From positions 1,503,671 through 1,567,670 of the forward strand of contig SIJG01000017.1 of the NCBI GenBank assembly GCA_023374025.1: a DNA stretch of 64,000 bases, given 5' to 3'. The stretch is from Heterodera schachtii (lineage: Eukaryota; Nematoda; Chromadorea; Rhabditida; Heteroderidae). Within the stretch, counting starts at the first letter, position 1. Each line of letters starts with the position of its first letter. A program made the translations under genes and the position numbers. Positions 20,879 through 33,700 of this stretch are shown here, piece by piece. The notes below the pieces were generated by a model that saw nothing but the letters and a program-made list of their open reading frames with translations, was not told the origin of the DNA and did no database searches.

Positions 20879-23800
20879 TCATTCGATGGGTCCCGCTCCG
20901 CCCGTCCCCGTGTACTTCATCTGCCCAGGCGGCAATTTCAGATTTGGGTACAGAAATTCCTGGGCCTTGTCGCCGTATTTCAGCCGTCCCTCAAAGTCGC
21001 CCTTCCACTCGCTCCAATATTCCTGCTCATAACGCTTCCTCAGCCATTCACTTACGTTGATTTTCTCTGAAATTTGTTCAAAATTACTTTTTATAATGCG
21101 TTTTGCTTTTGTTTACCGCTCGCTTCCCACAAATCTTTCTTCGCCTTTTTCGTCGTCGCATTGGCAAGCGAAGGACAAAAGGCACTTTTCCTGAAGGGCA
21201 ATTCATCCCCAAATTAAACACTTTTCAAATTGCCCTCTGAGTCACCTCTTTTGGTTTTGGTTCTGCTGATGCGGCTGAGTGCCGGAAATGTCGCAGAACA
21301 ATGTCAGCAAATCGCGGTGCAATTCAGACAAATGGGAGAAGCGGGAGAGCACACGGCACAATTCGTCAAATGCGACACGGAACTGTTCGTCGCTTAAAGG
21401 GACAAACAGAGAAAGAAATGCCATTTTGTCCTTCCCTCCGCCGCTTTTCTTCACTCACTGTGAGGCCAAATCGCTTCTGCCGTTGGCAAAAAGTTTGCAC
21501 TCGAACACTTTGTCGGTCAACGGCCCTTTCCCCCGCTCACTGACCAGCGAAAACATTTGCGATTTGCACTGGGCGAATTGTTCTGCGCTGATTTGCTGCT
21601 TCGGAATGGTGGAGAGCAAAGGCTCGAATTTCTAATCAAAAGTTTAAAAATAAATCGGCCGATTGTTTCGAAGAATGAATTCACTGCGAAAAAGCACCTC
21701 AGACACATTGTAGATGAAACTTTCATTGACCGTAAAGGGCATTCCTTGGCAAAACAACTCCAAATTGAGCAGCTTTTCCTCATTTTGGCGCTCTCTCCGC
21801 CGCCGTTTCCTTTTCAATGTCCCCAACAGCGAAAGTCTCACGCTGAACAAGCAAATTCTGCCAAATTTGGTCGACTATTTGGCACCTCGCTTTTTCAGTC
21901 CCTTCTTCCCCGCTGTTCCTTTCCTCCCCGTCGTCACAATCGCTCTCGTCCTCGACCAGCTCAAACTGTTCATTTGGACACGGCACAATTTGAGCGGCTT
22001 GGATGAGTTGTGCCATCGCCGTCCGATTCAGTCCATTGGCCAATTCCGCTGAACTTCCCTTCGGGCCATAAACATTTTCACTGCTGAGTTTTCCGCCGAA
22101 ATTTGCTGAAAGATTTGCCAAATTGGAATGTTCAGTCAAAAGTGAGTGGGTGAAACCCTTTTTTCCCATCGCCACGCAATGCAAAAGAAGGGCGCCGTTC
22201 ACATCGCGCGACAGATAATGGGAAATGAGTTTTTGATGCAAATTTGGGGTCAATTTGCAATGTTCGGCACGCCCTTGGTAAACGTCCGGGAACACTTCCA
22301 ACAGCACCGATTTGCCATTGGTTATGAAGGAGGTCAGACAAACGGACTGACGGAGAGACACGTGGGCAGGCGTAATGGGAAAAGAGCGTTGAAGAATTGG
22401 GAACTGAATGAAGAAAGGGGATGAGAGAAAGCCGAGAGACGAAAGAAAGAGAGAGAGAGAGGGAAAAAGCCCAAGACGGAAGAAAGAGAGAGTGAGAGAG
22501 GAGAGAGAGAGAGAGGAAAAAGTACAAAGGACTCACTTTGTCCGACTTCAGTTTTGGCGAGGCGGTGCACCATTTGAGCCGTACGGAGGTGAACAGATTC
22601 TCGTGGGCGCTGGCGCTGTCCAGCATTTTGGTCTCACCCATTAAAAGGCCGAGTGAGGTGAGGGCGAAGTGAGCGGAGCGCGGGTGGAGCATTTCGACGT
22701 CGTAATTGATGGACTGTCCGGATTGGGCCTCTTCCTGAAATGTCGGCAACCATTTGTACAATTAAACGGCAAATTACATCCTAATCACCATAAAAAAAGT
22801 ATACGAAGTGGTTGTCATTAACTCCCTTTACTCAACTTCATCGGAATTCCGCAGACCGTTGTCGACACAAGTCCGTAAATGTCCTGCAAAATTTTGTGCA
22901 TGCCGACAACAGAAGCCGGCCCGGCACTGACAGAAATGAGCCGCGCATGGAAATTGGAACGATGCTAAACATTTTTAAACTCATTTTTGAAAATTTATTT
23001 TCACCTTTTCCTTGGAAAACATTTTGCTGGAGTCTGTTGCTATGTTCAAAACAAACAAATGAATTTGATCGATAAGCACAGAACTGAAAAAGTGCAAAAA
23101 ACAATTTGATCGGTGCAAAAAATTTGGCAACTTTTTTTTCGTTGAAGTTCGACTTCTCTCATTCAGCACAACAATTTGTTCGGCAATATATTCGGTGATT
23201 GTGTCAAACTCTGTGGGCCTTTAAAAAAAGGGATTAAATTCGGAAGGCAATTGGCAATTCTCACGAGTCCATCGTCGTAATCACCGCCATACTCCCACGG
23301 TTCCGAATCCGGAAACTGTTCCTCTCAATTTTTTTCTGCATTTGTTCCCGCACTGTGCCGTCGGCCTTCTCCTTCTCCCACTTCTCCATTGCTTGCGAGT
23401 GCGCTTTTTCCTTGATCGTGCTCATCTGATTGGAGTCCGTCGTCTCTGATTTCCCTTCCGTCGATTCGATCCCTTTGTTTGCCTCTGCCACATTCTTCTG
23501 ACATGAAGCAGTCCTTCCAGCACTTCGCAATCTCAATTCAAGTTGTCCAATATATAAGCGACCACTCAAATTCCACACACATTTTGTCCGCAGCTTTCCG
23601 CTGCAGCGCCGTCTGCTCGGAAAACGCTTCCAATCCGAGAAGAATGCCGTTGAGAATTGAGCAAGAGGAAGCGTCGCCGCCCGCCTGAGGCAACTCACAA
23701 GTGGCAAACGCATTTAACAGCTAAAGCCAATGGGAGAGATGCAGTCGGAGAAATTGGTGATGGAGGTGTGACCTGTTCATGAGAAATAACCGAGCTACTG

Positions 23801-23979
23801 CTCCATCCCGGCGTCAGAAAACGACCGACAAAGTCGGAAATGACAAATCGGAGACATTTGTCGCCACGCGGAAACAAATCAGTAACAACTCGATGGAACT
23901 CCATAACAGCCTCAACGGAAATGCTCCACAACTTCTTCTCCAACTTCCCAATAATGGACGCATTCTGATCATCTTTCAC
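20879..23979 (-). CDS. Multi-exon gene of unknown function
   Basis: I do not recognise this protein. A chain of minus-strand exons runs from about 23979 (MKDDQNASIIGKLEKKLW, AVMEFHRVVTDLFPRG) through 23680 (SILNGILLGLEAFSEQTALQ), 23330 (SEPWEYGGDYDDGL), 23220 (TEFDTITEYIAEQIVVLNE), 22760 (INYDVEMLHPRSAHFALTSL), 22360 (SVLLEVFPDVYQGRAEHCKL), 21740 (VNESFIYNVSEVLF), 21440 (FRVAFDELCRVLSRFSHL) to 21060 (EWLRKRYEQEYWSEWKG), stop at 20879. It is mostly helical, with an acidic patch (ELVEDESDCDDGEE) and no membrane segment. Exon limits are approximate, frames had to be joined by inferred introns, and it could be two adjacent genes. The FRVAFDELCRV exon and its flanks (21166-21572) were copied to 46671-47071. 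A purine-rich microsatellite lies in the intron at 22436-22520. Confidence 0.55.
22436..22520. repeat. GA/GAAA purine microsatellite in intron
   Basis: Imperfect (GA)n and GAAA repeats within an intron of the unrecognised minus-strand gene. Confidence 0.8.
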
Positions 23980-24510
23980 TGAGAAAGTGACAGTCTGAAC
24001 AAAAATTGTATTTAATTTTTTCTATAAAAATCGAAGCAATCCACACATATGTACATATTTTTGCATTAAATTTTTTACTTTTATCTTTTTGTATCTCAGA
24101 ATTTTAATTTAATTAACTACATCACATATAGGTAGTAATCCTTTTGTACTTTTTTTGCAAAACATTTTATATTTTCCATTTAACTAAAAAATAATCACAA
24201 AATTTGTCAAGTAATAAAAACATTTTGGTAACTTTTTTCTGAGTGTGAAAATACAAATGTCTTTGGTTTACCCAAATTATTGATCTTAATTTGATGTCCA
24301 CCACCACCCCTCCCCATTCATTCATTCATTCATAACAAAGTTATGAATCACAGAAATTAATGTAAAAGTGAACGGACAGAGAGAGAGAGAGACCGTCGTT
24401 CTATTTATTATTTATTTATTCATTCATTCAGCATTTACGTTTCGTTAAATAAACAATTAAAATTGTTGTGTTTTCAGATAAAATAAGCTAATTTAAACTG
24501 TTCTAAGGAA
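23980..24510. other. Intergenic with ATTC and GA microsatellites
   Basis: Divergent intergenic region. It carries (ATTC)n near 24316-24331, (GA)n near 24380-24392 and a second ATTT/ATTC tract at 24402-24430. It should hold the promoters of both neighbours; no clear element is seen. Confidence 0.6.
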
Positions 24511-25149
24511 ATGGCTCAACTTCTTGCTGGAGAGAAAGTTGTGCTGAGTGACGGTTCGAAGGTAGAAGCGGAAGTGTTCCTTAAGGACAAAGTGGTCGCT
24601 GTTTACTTCTCCGCCGGGTGGTGCCCGCCGTGTCGCGCGTTCACTCCCAAACTTAAGGCATCGAATTTCCTCACCCGTTTCAAATTCATAATTTGAGAGT
24701 TAAGAAATTCTACGAGGAGCTGAAGAAGGCAGGCAAAAACTTCGAGGTTTTGTTCGTCTCGCGCGACCGTGCTGCTACAGACCTCGTCGAATATGTACAC
24801 ACACTTCAATTTCTCTAAATTCGCCCCATCACTTTAGTACCGTGACCACCACGGCGCTTGGGTCTACCTCGAGTTCGGAAACCCGAAAATTCAGTAAAAC
24901 AAAAGTTATTGCTTTGTATTTCCAATTGTTGGCATTAAGGGAACTTCTCGAGAAGTACGAAGTGAAAACCATTCCGACTTGCAAAGTGATAAAACCCGAC
25001 GGAACGATCGTTGTCAATGACGCACGAACCGAAGTTCAGGTGGATCGAGTGAGAAGAATGACTTAATGATGGCTAATGCTTTTAAGGAAAAGGGCGTGGA
25101 GAATGCACTTGGTCTTTGGGAGGAATGGCTGGGATTCTACGAAGCTTGA
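24511..25149 (+). CDS. Nucleoredoxin/tryparedoxin-like thioredoxin-fold protein
   Basis: A single thioredoxin domain of about 140 residues, probably a cytosolic or nuclear disulfide reductase. The active site is WCPPC (24622-24636) in the context [15 protein letters not shown], typical of nucleoredoxin and tryparedoxin. It is followed by [20 protein letters not shown], then [17 protein letters not shown] with the cis-proline (TIPT), and the tail [18 protein letters not shown]. The gene has five short exons. The first intron (24658-24704, 47 nt) starts with GC and ends with AG; no GT is available that keeps the frame. An acidic residue pair (YREDHHG-type) seen in relatives appears here as YRDHHGAW. 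Confidence 0.9.
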
Positions 25150-25527
25150 AAAAGCCCATTGGCAAGCGAACCGACGAACGAAGGATAATTTGATAAATTT
25201 TCCTCAATGCTTATTTATATAGCCTTAGGCATTTCAACATTCCCCGATAAAGTAATCGCGTGACAAAAAGCCAATTTGTATTTTGATAGGAACCCACCGC
25301 ATTTGACACATTCTCAGCAAATTTCGGACTTCTGTCGATGACCAAAACAGTTTTGTGACTGGGCGACTCGACCAGAGGTGCATTAAAGAGCAGCTTGACC
25401 ATTTGAAATTATGCTTTGGGAAATTAAATTGCATCTTCGGTTTGGAAATTGCAAAAATACTCAGTTGTGAATGGATACGACTCATTTATTTGAAAATTCC
25501 TTTCGTGGAATTAAAATATTTATTAAA
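25150..25527. other. Convergent intergenic region
   Basis: The 3' flanks of the redoxin gene (+) and ABT1 (-). The weak frames here on both strands show no domain. Confidence 0.4.
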
Positions 25528-26465
25528 TCAAATGGATGAGTCATCATTGTCTTCCATTCTGTTGCTCCTTTTCCTCCTCCTCTTCTCTTTTTGGGGTTTC
25601 TCTTGGCTTTTCTCTTCGTCATTGTCCTCATTTGCGTCGTTTGGTTTCTCCTTCCTCTGATTGTAAGTGTTTTTCCTTCCGTCTTTTCCCCCAAATATTT
25701 GAAGTAGCAATGACTCGTCCTCCTCCAATTTCTGCTCTTCCCCTCCCACAATTTTCAACTGTTTGTGCTGCCGCTGGTACTGCTCCCAAAGTCCGCATTT
25801 TTTAAGTATTTTTTCCTCCAATTTCTTTAAACTTTCGCCCTTCTCTACCTGCAAATCCAATTTGGTTATTTCGAAAAACCCATACCTATTTCAATAAAAT
25901 TGCCCATGCACCAAAATTAATCCTATTCGAAACTCTGTGTTTATTTATTCATTTCCCATTTGACCTGTTGCGCAAAAAAATCGGCCTTGCGTTTTTCCTG
26001 TACAATTTCCGTGCGTAATCTCTGCTGCTCAATGCGCTGTTCGTAGTTGAGCTGTTCCATCAAATGTTCCCATTTGAAACTGCAACAATTGGACGGTCGT
26101 CCGAATCAGTTCCCCGCCAAATGTCCCCCCCCCCCCCCCTTTTGCTACCCGTGCAAATATTTCATCGTCCAAACGCTGTCGTACGCCGCACTCCGCCGTC
26201 TTCCGCCCACCACTCGGCCGTTCATAAGTCTCACCACTTCCTTGGCAACTCTTTTGTTTTTAAACTCAACCCATCCCTCCGTGTAACGCTTTTTTCGCTG
26301 TGCGCCTCTCTTCTCCGACTTAATTGTCATTAAAAAGATGATTGGAATTGGAAAAAGGACCTGAAGATAAACACGGCCAAGCCCATCGAAACGAGACATC
26401 GTTTCTCGAAGTCGCTTTACGGTAAAGAAAGGGGGCACCGTCTGAATGTAAATCACTCCCGGCAT
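25528..26465 (-). CDS. Activator of basal transcription 1 / ESF2 homologue
   Basis: ABT1 (yeast Esf2) is a nucleolar RRM protein of the small-subunit processome needed for 18S rRNA maturation. From the start at 26465 the frame gives PGVIYIQTVPPFFTVKRLRE and GRVYLQ, then KRYTEGWVEFKNKRVAKEVV and GGRRRSAAYDSVWTMKYLHG, the atypical RRM of this family. An exon near 26085-25960 gives FKWEHLMEQLNYEQRIEQQRLR and EIVQEKRKADFFAQQV, equal to the conserved helix after the RRM. The C-terminal exon (25860-25528) is highly charged with Lys-rich nuclear signals (EKRRRKRSNRMED). Short introns separate the exons; the one within the RRM follows GRVYLQ. A C run at 26126-26139 lies in an intron. Confidence 0.9.
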
Positions 26466-27101
26466 AATTGAAGTCTCAGGGGAAAAAAGACTAATTGTAA
26501 TTAAACATTTAAAAAAAGAAAACCGAAATAAGCAACATTTTCATTGAAAAAGTGTGACGAAAGTGAGACACTTTTATAAGACAAATAACAATTCAAATTC
26601 GAAAGGGACAATTGAAAGGGTAAATCTTTGAAAATGGGCAACATTTTGAAGTTTGACAAGACAAAGGACCAATGACTAACAATAAATATTAACGTAAATA
26701 AACCGCAGCCAAAAGAGTGATGAACAAATTCAGCCGAAAGGCACTTTTGTCAATGTGTCGGCGTCTGAAAAAATAAATAAACGAAAATTACGGGCCCAAT
26801 TATTTTCCCACCAATCCATTTCACAAACTTATTTATGAGTTTAAATAATAATAGAACTTGGCCTGGACCTGATCCAGGTCTAAATTTTTCCCGGATCCAG
26901 ATCATTTTCGGCAAGTGGATTCAAGATATGATTTTCCTGGATTTTTGTCCAAAAAATACAGGATCAAATGTGAAAAAAATGGATTTTCTGGATAATATTT
27001 TAGAATTTGCTAATTCAAGTGAGTAGTGTTTTAGTGGATTATCTAAATATTGACTTTTTAAATTGTTGATTGCTTTTAAAATTTTCAAAAACATTTCAGG
27101 T
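26466..27101. other. Intergenic, weak repeats
   Basis: AT-rich. Around 26860-26990 there are several related GGATCCAG/CCTGGAT words, perhaps remains of a repeat. No gene is supported. Confidence 0.4.
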
Positions 27102-27771
27102 CTAGCAGCCTTGACAAGCCTGGAGAGGTATAATTAAGGAACGTAATTTAAACCGATATTTTTGATTAAAAATAAACTTACATTCCGAACTGATCAAATA
27201 ATCGAGGACGAGACCGACAAAATCGTCCTTCTGTGACTCGAAATACCAGCCAATATGTGAACTGCAGGAGGAGCACACACAAGAAGTCCAACGCATTCCG
27301 GGAAACCTTTAAAAGCAAAAATAATGGAATTATAAGTCAAAAATTACAAATACCACGTGTCTTCAACGTAAGATTTGCCAGCAAATTTCAGATCAGCTCC
27401 ATTTACTGTGATCAGATTAAATTTCTCGGCTATAATAACATTTTTGAACATTTAAAATTTATTTTAAATAAAACTTACGAACACTATTCTTGAACACTTG
27501 AACAACGGTCTCAACCCCAAGCACAGTCATATTCCAATGTTCAAATGCCTTTGGGCTGACCACATTCTTTAAGGCAGATGCCGTTGTGACCGAATGCCCA
27601 CAATTTCTGCATAATAAATCAGCACTGACGAAACTAAATGCTGAAAAAAAGCAATTAAAAACAGAAATTTAGCTTTTTAATTTAATAATAAGATAGGTAT
27701 GTACTACGTACTAACCTTGTACAACAAACAAAACAAGCAAAAACAAGAATAGTGACGCATTTGTTTGACAT
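27102..27771 (-). CDS. Secreted CULT-domain (cereblon-like) protein
   Basis: The frame starts at 27771 with a classical signal peptide (MSNKCVTILVFACFVCC), so the product is likely exported. The rest is a CULT domain, the thalidomide-binding fold of cereblon: CRNCGHSVTTAS (first Zn CxxC, about 27605), FNLITVNGADLKFAGKSYVE, then TWFPGMRWTSCVCSSCSSHI and GWYFES (27335-27235). All three tryptophans of the aromatic cage (TWFPG, RWT, GWYF) and both cysteine pairs are present, so zinc and ligand binding look intact. There is no Lon domain and no DDB1-binding region, so it cannot act as cereblon does in an E3 ligase. The last exon adds ACQGC and stops at 27102. Secreted CULT-only proteins are known in eukaryotes; the function is unknown. 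It diverges from ELP3 with only 142 bp between start codons. Confidence 0.88.
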
Positions 27772-27913
27772 TTTATTAACAAAGACATTCGAAAGTAAAA
27801 AACAATAAATACCTCAATTAATTTTGAATAAAAATTTTATATTTTTATTGTGTATTTTTAAAAAGAGTTTTTTGTTATGCTTAATTTTTAGCCAAAATCC
27901 AAAACAACAAAAA
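27772..27913. promoter_or_regulatory. 142-bp divergent promoter region
   Basis: The only DNA between the oppositely oriented starts of the CULT gene (27771, minus) and ELP3 (27914, plus). It must hold the 5' ends of both. It is AT-rich with no recognised motif. Confidence 0.5.
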
Positions 27914-30789
<2,876 letters not shown>

Positions 30790-30934
30790 TTGTTGGGCCT
30801 TTGTTTGTTTTTGTTTTTTAAGTTTGTTAATACATTCTTCGCTTTACTTTCGTTTTCGTTTCAATTAATTCATTTTTTATAATGATTCTGTTTGCCCTCT
30901 TCCAACAACAGTTTTGCATTTTCCATTTCCAATA

Positions 30935-31919
30935 ATGAGTCGACGTGGCGGATTCGGAGGGTCTTCGGCTGCCACCGGAGTTCGAGCGATCGCAAATGTT
31001 TGTTGAGAAATGATTTGAAATCTGAAAATGACATTAGTCCAACCGATTAAGGTGCTTGGTATCAGCCGACAGGAAGTCAGTCAGTACACGCATGAGCAGA
31101 TTCGGGATGAACCGTTGCCATTGTATCCGGTGAGCAAAGCCGAATTGCAATTTAACTCACAAATGTTGCGATTATTTGCGTTACGAATAGTTTGACGGAA
31201 CTGAAACTTCTTTTATTTAGCCTCTGGCCAAGGATCCGTTGCCCCTTGGGGACAGCAAAGAATTGGCGTTCATGACGGATGCCAAACTCGAGTTCCTCCA
31301 CCGTTTCCGAGAGTCGCCCTTTTACCAACGGCGAACGGGCAAAAGGGACGTCCGAAGGGTTAGCGCAAGGGAAAATGCACGGCTGAATTAACGGTAACAT
31401 TTTCTTTTAGTACACCGACAAATACCGTCTCATGGACAAAGAACCCTTTGAACCCCGTGAGTTCTCTTTTCCACCAATTTGTGATTTTAATGGAAAATTC
31501 CAAAGATTGGGAACGACTTCCAAGCGAAATCAATTGGAGGGCGAAGGGCGCCTCAAAAAAGCGGCCATCGGCGAAAAGGGCGCGGGTGGACGAGAATTTG
31601 TTGTTGGAACGGTTGGGACAACGCGAGGCGAAGGGATTGGACAAAATAAGACAAATGGGGAGAAAGGGGAAGGAAAACGGAATTGGTTTAAGAGAAAGAA
31701 GGCGACGAGGAGGGAGCACGAGGAGAGGGCGACGAGGAGGAGGAGGATGAAAATGCCACGGCACGGCCAAGGCCGCTCAACGAGGACGAGGAGGAGGTGA
31801 ATTACTCGGACGAGGACTACCTGATGGAGGGTGCCAACGACTACGTGGACACGTACTTTGACGACGGCGACGGATACGACGACGAAACGAACGCATTGGA
31901 GGAGGAGGGCACATACTGA
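30935..31919 (+). CDS. RNA polymerase III subunit RPC7 (POLR3G/Rpc31)
   Basis: RPC7 is part of the RPC3-RPC6-RPC7 initiation subcomplex of RNA polymerase III. The start at 30935 gives a Gly/Arg-rich beginning (MSRRGGFGGSSAATG), then IKVLGISRQEVSQYTHEQIR, PLAKDPLPLGDSKELAFMTD, LEFLHRFRESPFYQRRTGK and YTDKYRLMDKEPFEP, the conserved N-terminal half of Rpc31. A basic segment (KKRPSAKRARVDENLLLERL) leads to the typical acidic tail (NYSDEDYLMEGANDYVDTYF, ending NALEEEGTY). The frame change near 31690-31722 fits a 36-nt intron. The gene begins 145 bp after ELP3 and ends 175 bp before metaxin, which suggests an operon. A G run follows the stop at 31920-31933. Confidence 0.88.
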
Positions 31920-32093
31920 CGGGGGGGGGGGGAGAAAAGACGAAAAATGATCAATCAAAGAGGGAAGAATAAAGGAACCAATTGAATTCGGTGTGACGAA
32001 CTGCAAATGATACGCTACCATTTGACTTTGGTCTTTGCCAAGATACTTTAAAAATCATTGTTTGCCAATCAATTTTAATTGCAATTAGCGGAA

Positions 32094-33385
32094 ATGCATT
32101 TGCACGTTTGGCCTGGCGAATTTGGTCTGCCATCCGTTGACATCGAATGTCTTCAATTTATGGTAGGCGATTAGCGGATGAATTAACAGTTTTGATGGGT
32201 GGTCCCTGCTAACTGTATTTTTTCCCTTTGAGGCGGCTGCCAAATTCTGTGCTGCTCCGATCGCTTTTCACGCGTCGACTCAGCCGTGGAAATCGCCAAA
32301 GGGTAAAAAGAATCAAAAAAAACTGAATCAAAACAAATGCTTAACGAATACGCCGCTCCAGGGGAGTTGCCATTTTTCAATAACAATGGGGAAGAGCAAA
32401 TAACGGACTTTGGCGAGTTCGTGGAATTTCTGCGCAACAGCCGACAGGACGTCGTGTTGGACAACGATTTGGTGCCGAGCCAATTGTGCGAGTTCGAGGC
32501 GTACAATTGCTTACTAAAACAGAAACTGCTGCCTGCCCTGGTAACGAAGAGGAGACAGTGACCATTTAAGGGATTTTTGTATGCTTTTTAGAACCATTTG
32601 TTTTGGGTCGACAAATACAATTACGGCACAATTGTGCACCCTCTCTATGCCCAACAGGTCACCTTCCCATACAACATTTATTACATGGAAAGGAGACGGA
32701 GACGAATGGACACAACAGTCAGAGCGATTAGAAAGAACCAACAGCAGCTAACTTTGGATGCCATTCAGGCATAGGAAAAAAATGCCAATTCCCATCACTT
32801 TCCAATGATGTTTATTTTTAGGCACTGAATTTACTTTCGGCAAAGTTGTCCGACAACAAATATTTCTGTGGCGACAAGTCTGACAATTAATTCCATTTGT
32901 TTGCCAATTTTACTCCCCCCCCCCTCCCCCAGGCCATGCTCTATCGATGCGCTCGTCTTCGGCTGTTTGGCTCCGCTGCTGCGCACCCCTCTGCCCAATG
33001 ATCGGCTTCAGCTTCACCTGTCGGCCACCCCAAACCTCGTCCGATTCGTCGATTCCATTTTGAGTATTGTAAGTTTAGGTAATTTTGCAATAGCATTTTT
33101 TTGCCATTTCAGTATTTGCCACTGCCCGAAAAAGTGATCAAGGAACAGGCGATGGCGAGAAAAAAGTGGCAAAAGCTGAAAATGGACGCCCAACAGACAA
33201 TGGAAGAGGGCCGAATTGAGAGGGAACTGCGCAAGGCGGAGAAGAAGGAGCGCAACTCCATGCACCACATTCTGTTCTTCGCAATCAGTTCAATTGCCAT
33301 CTCACTTCTGTTCGCCCTTCACACGGGCATTATCGTAGTGGACACAGTGGACCACAAAGGGAAGAAAAAGGCGAAGGGCGGATGA
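32094..33385 (+). CDS. mtx-1: Metaxin (mitochondrial outer-membrane import factor)
   Basis: Metaxins are GST-fold proteins on the outer mitochondrial membrane working with SAM50 in beta-barrel assembly and, in nematodes, in mitochondrial transport. The start at 32094 gives [20 protein letters not shown], then [15 protein letters not shown], a thioredoxin-like part, and [14 protein letters not shown]. The alpha-helical half has [48 protein letters not shown] and [10 protein letters not shown] basic coiled stretch leads to a C-terminal membrane anchor ([20 protein letters not shown]) and a Lys-rich end. The intron before [10 protein letters not shown] ends in an almost pure C tract. The C-terminal anchor fits metaxin 1 better than metaxin 2. 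Confidence 0.92.
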
Positions 33386-33700
33386 ACGGCAAAAAGAGTG
33401 CCAATGCCAACCGATGGAAACTTCGTTATTGAGACATATTGACATTTTGTGAATGATTTTGATTACATTGAATCACCAATGTTGCATATAAATTTATGTG
33501 CAGCGAATTTAAAAGAAATGGGACGACAAAACAAAAAATTTATTTAAAAAGTTAGTTAATGTTAATTCTTAAATTAAATAAAAATTTAGCAATATGAAAT
33601 TGAAAAATGGAGATATCAGTTTGTTTGTTTGACCTGGCAATTTGATCAGTTAGTTGTCGTTGTTGGGCTGTGTTTGGCATTCTTTCCCGTTTCGTCATTT
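33386..33700. other. Convergent intergenic region
   Basis: The 3' flanks of metaxin (+) and the MAPKAP kinase (-), AT-rich, with an AATAAA-type signal at about 33579. Nothing else is seen. Confidence 0.5.

Noticed and set aside
31530..32021. Minus-strand 163-codon ORF
   Set aside because: Antisense shadow of the purine-rich acidic tail of RPC7.
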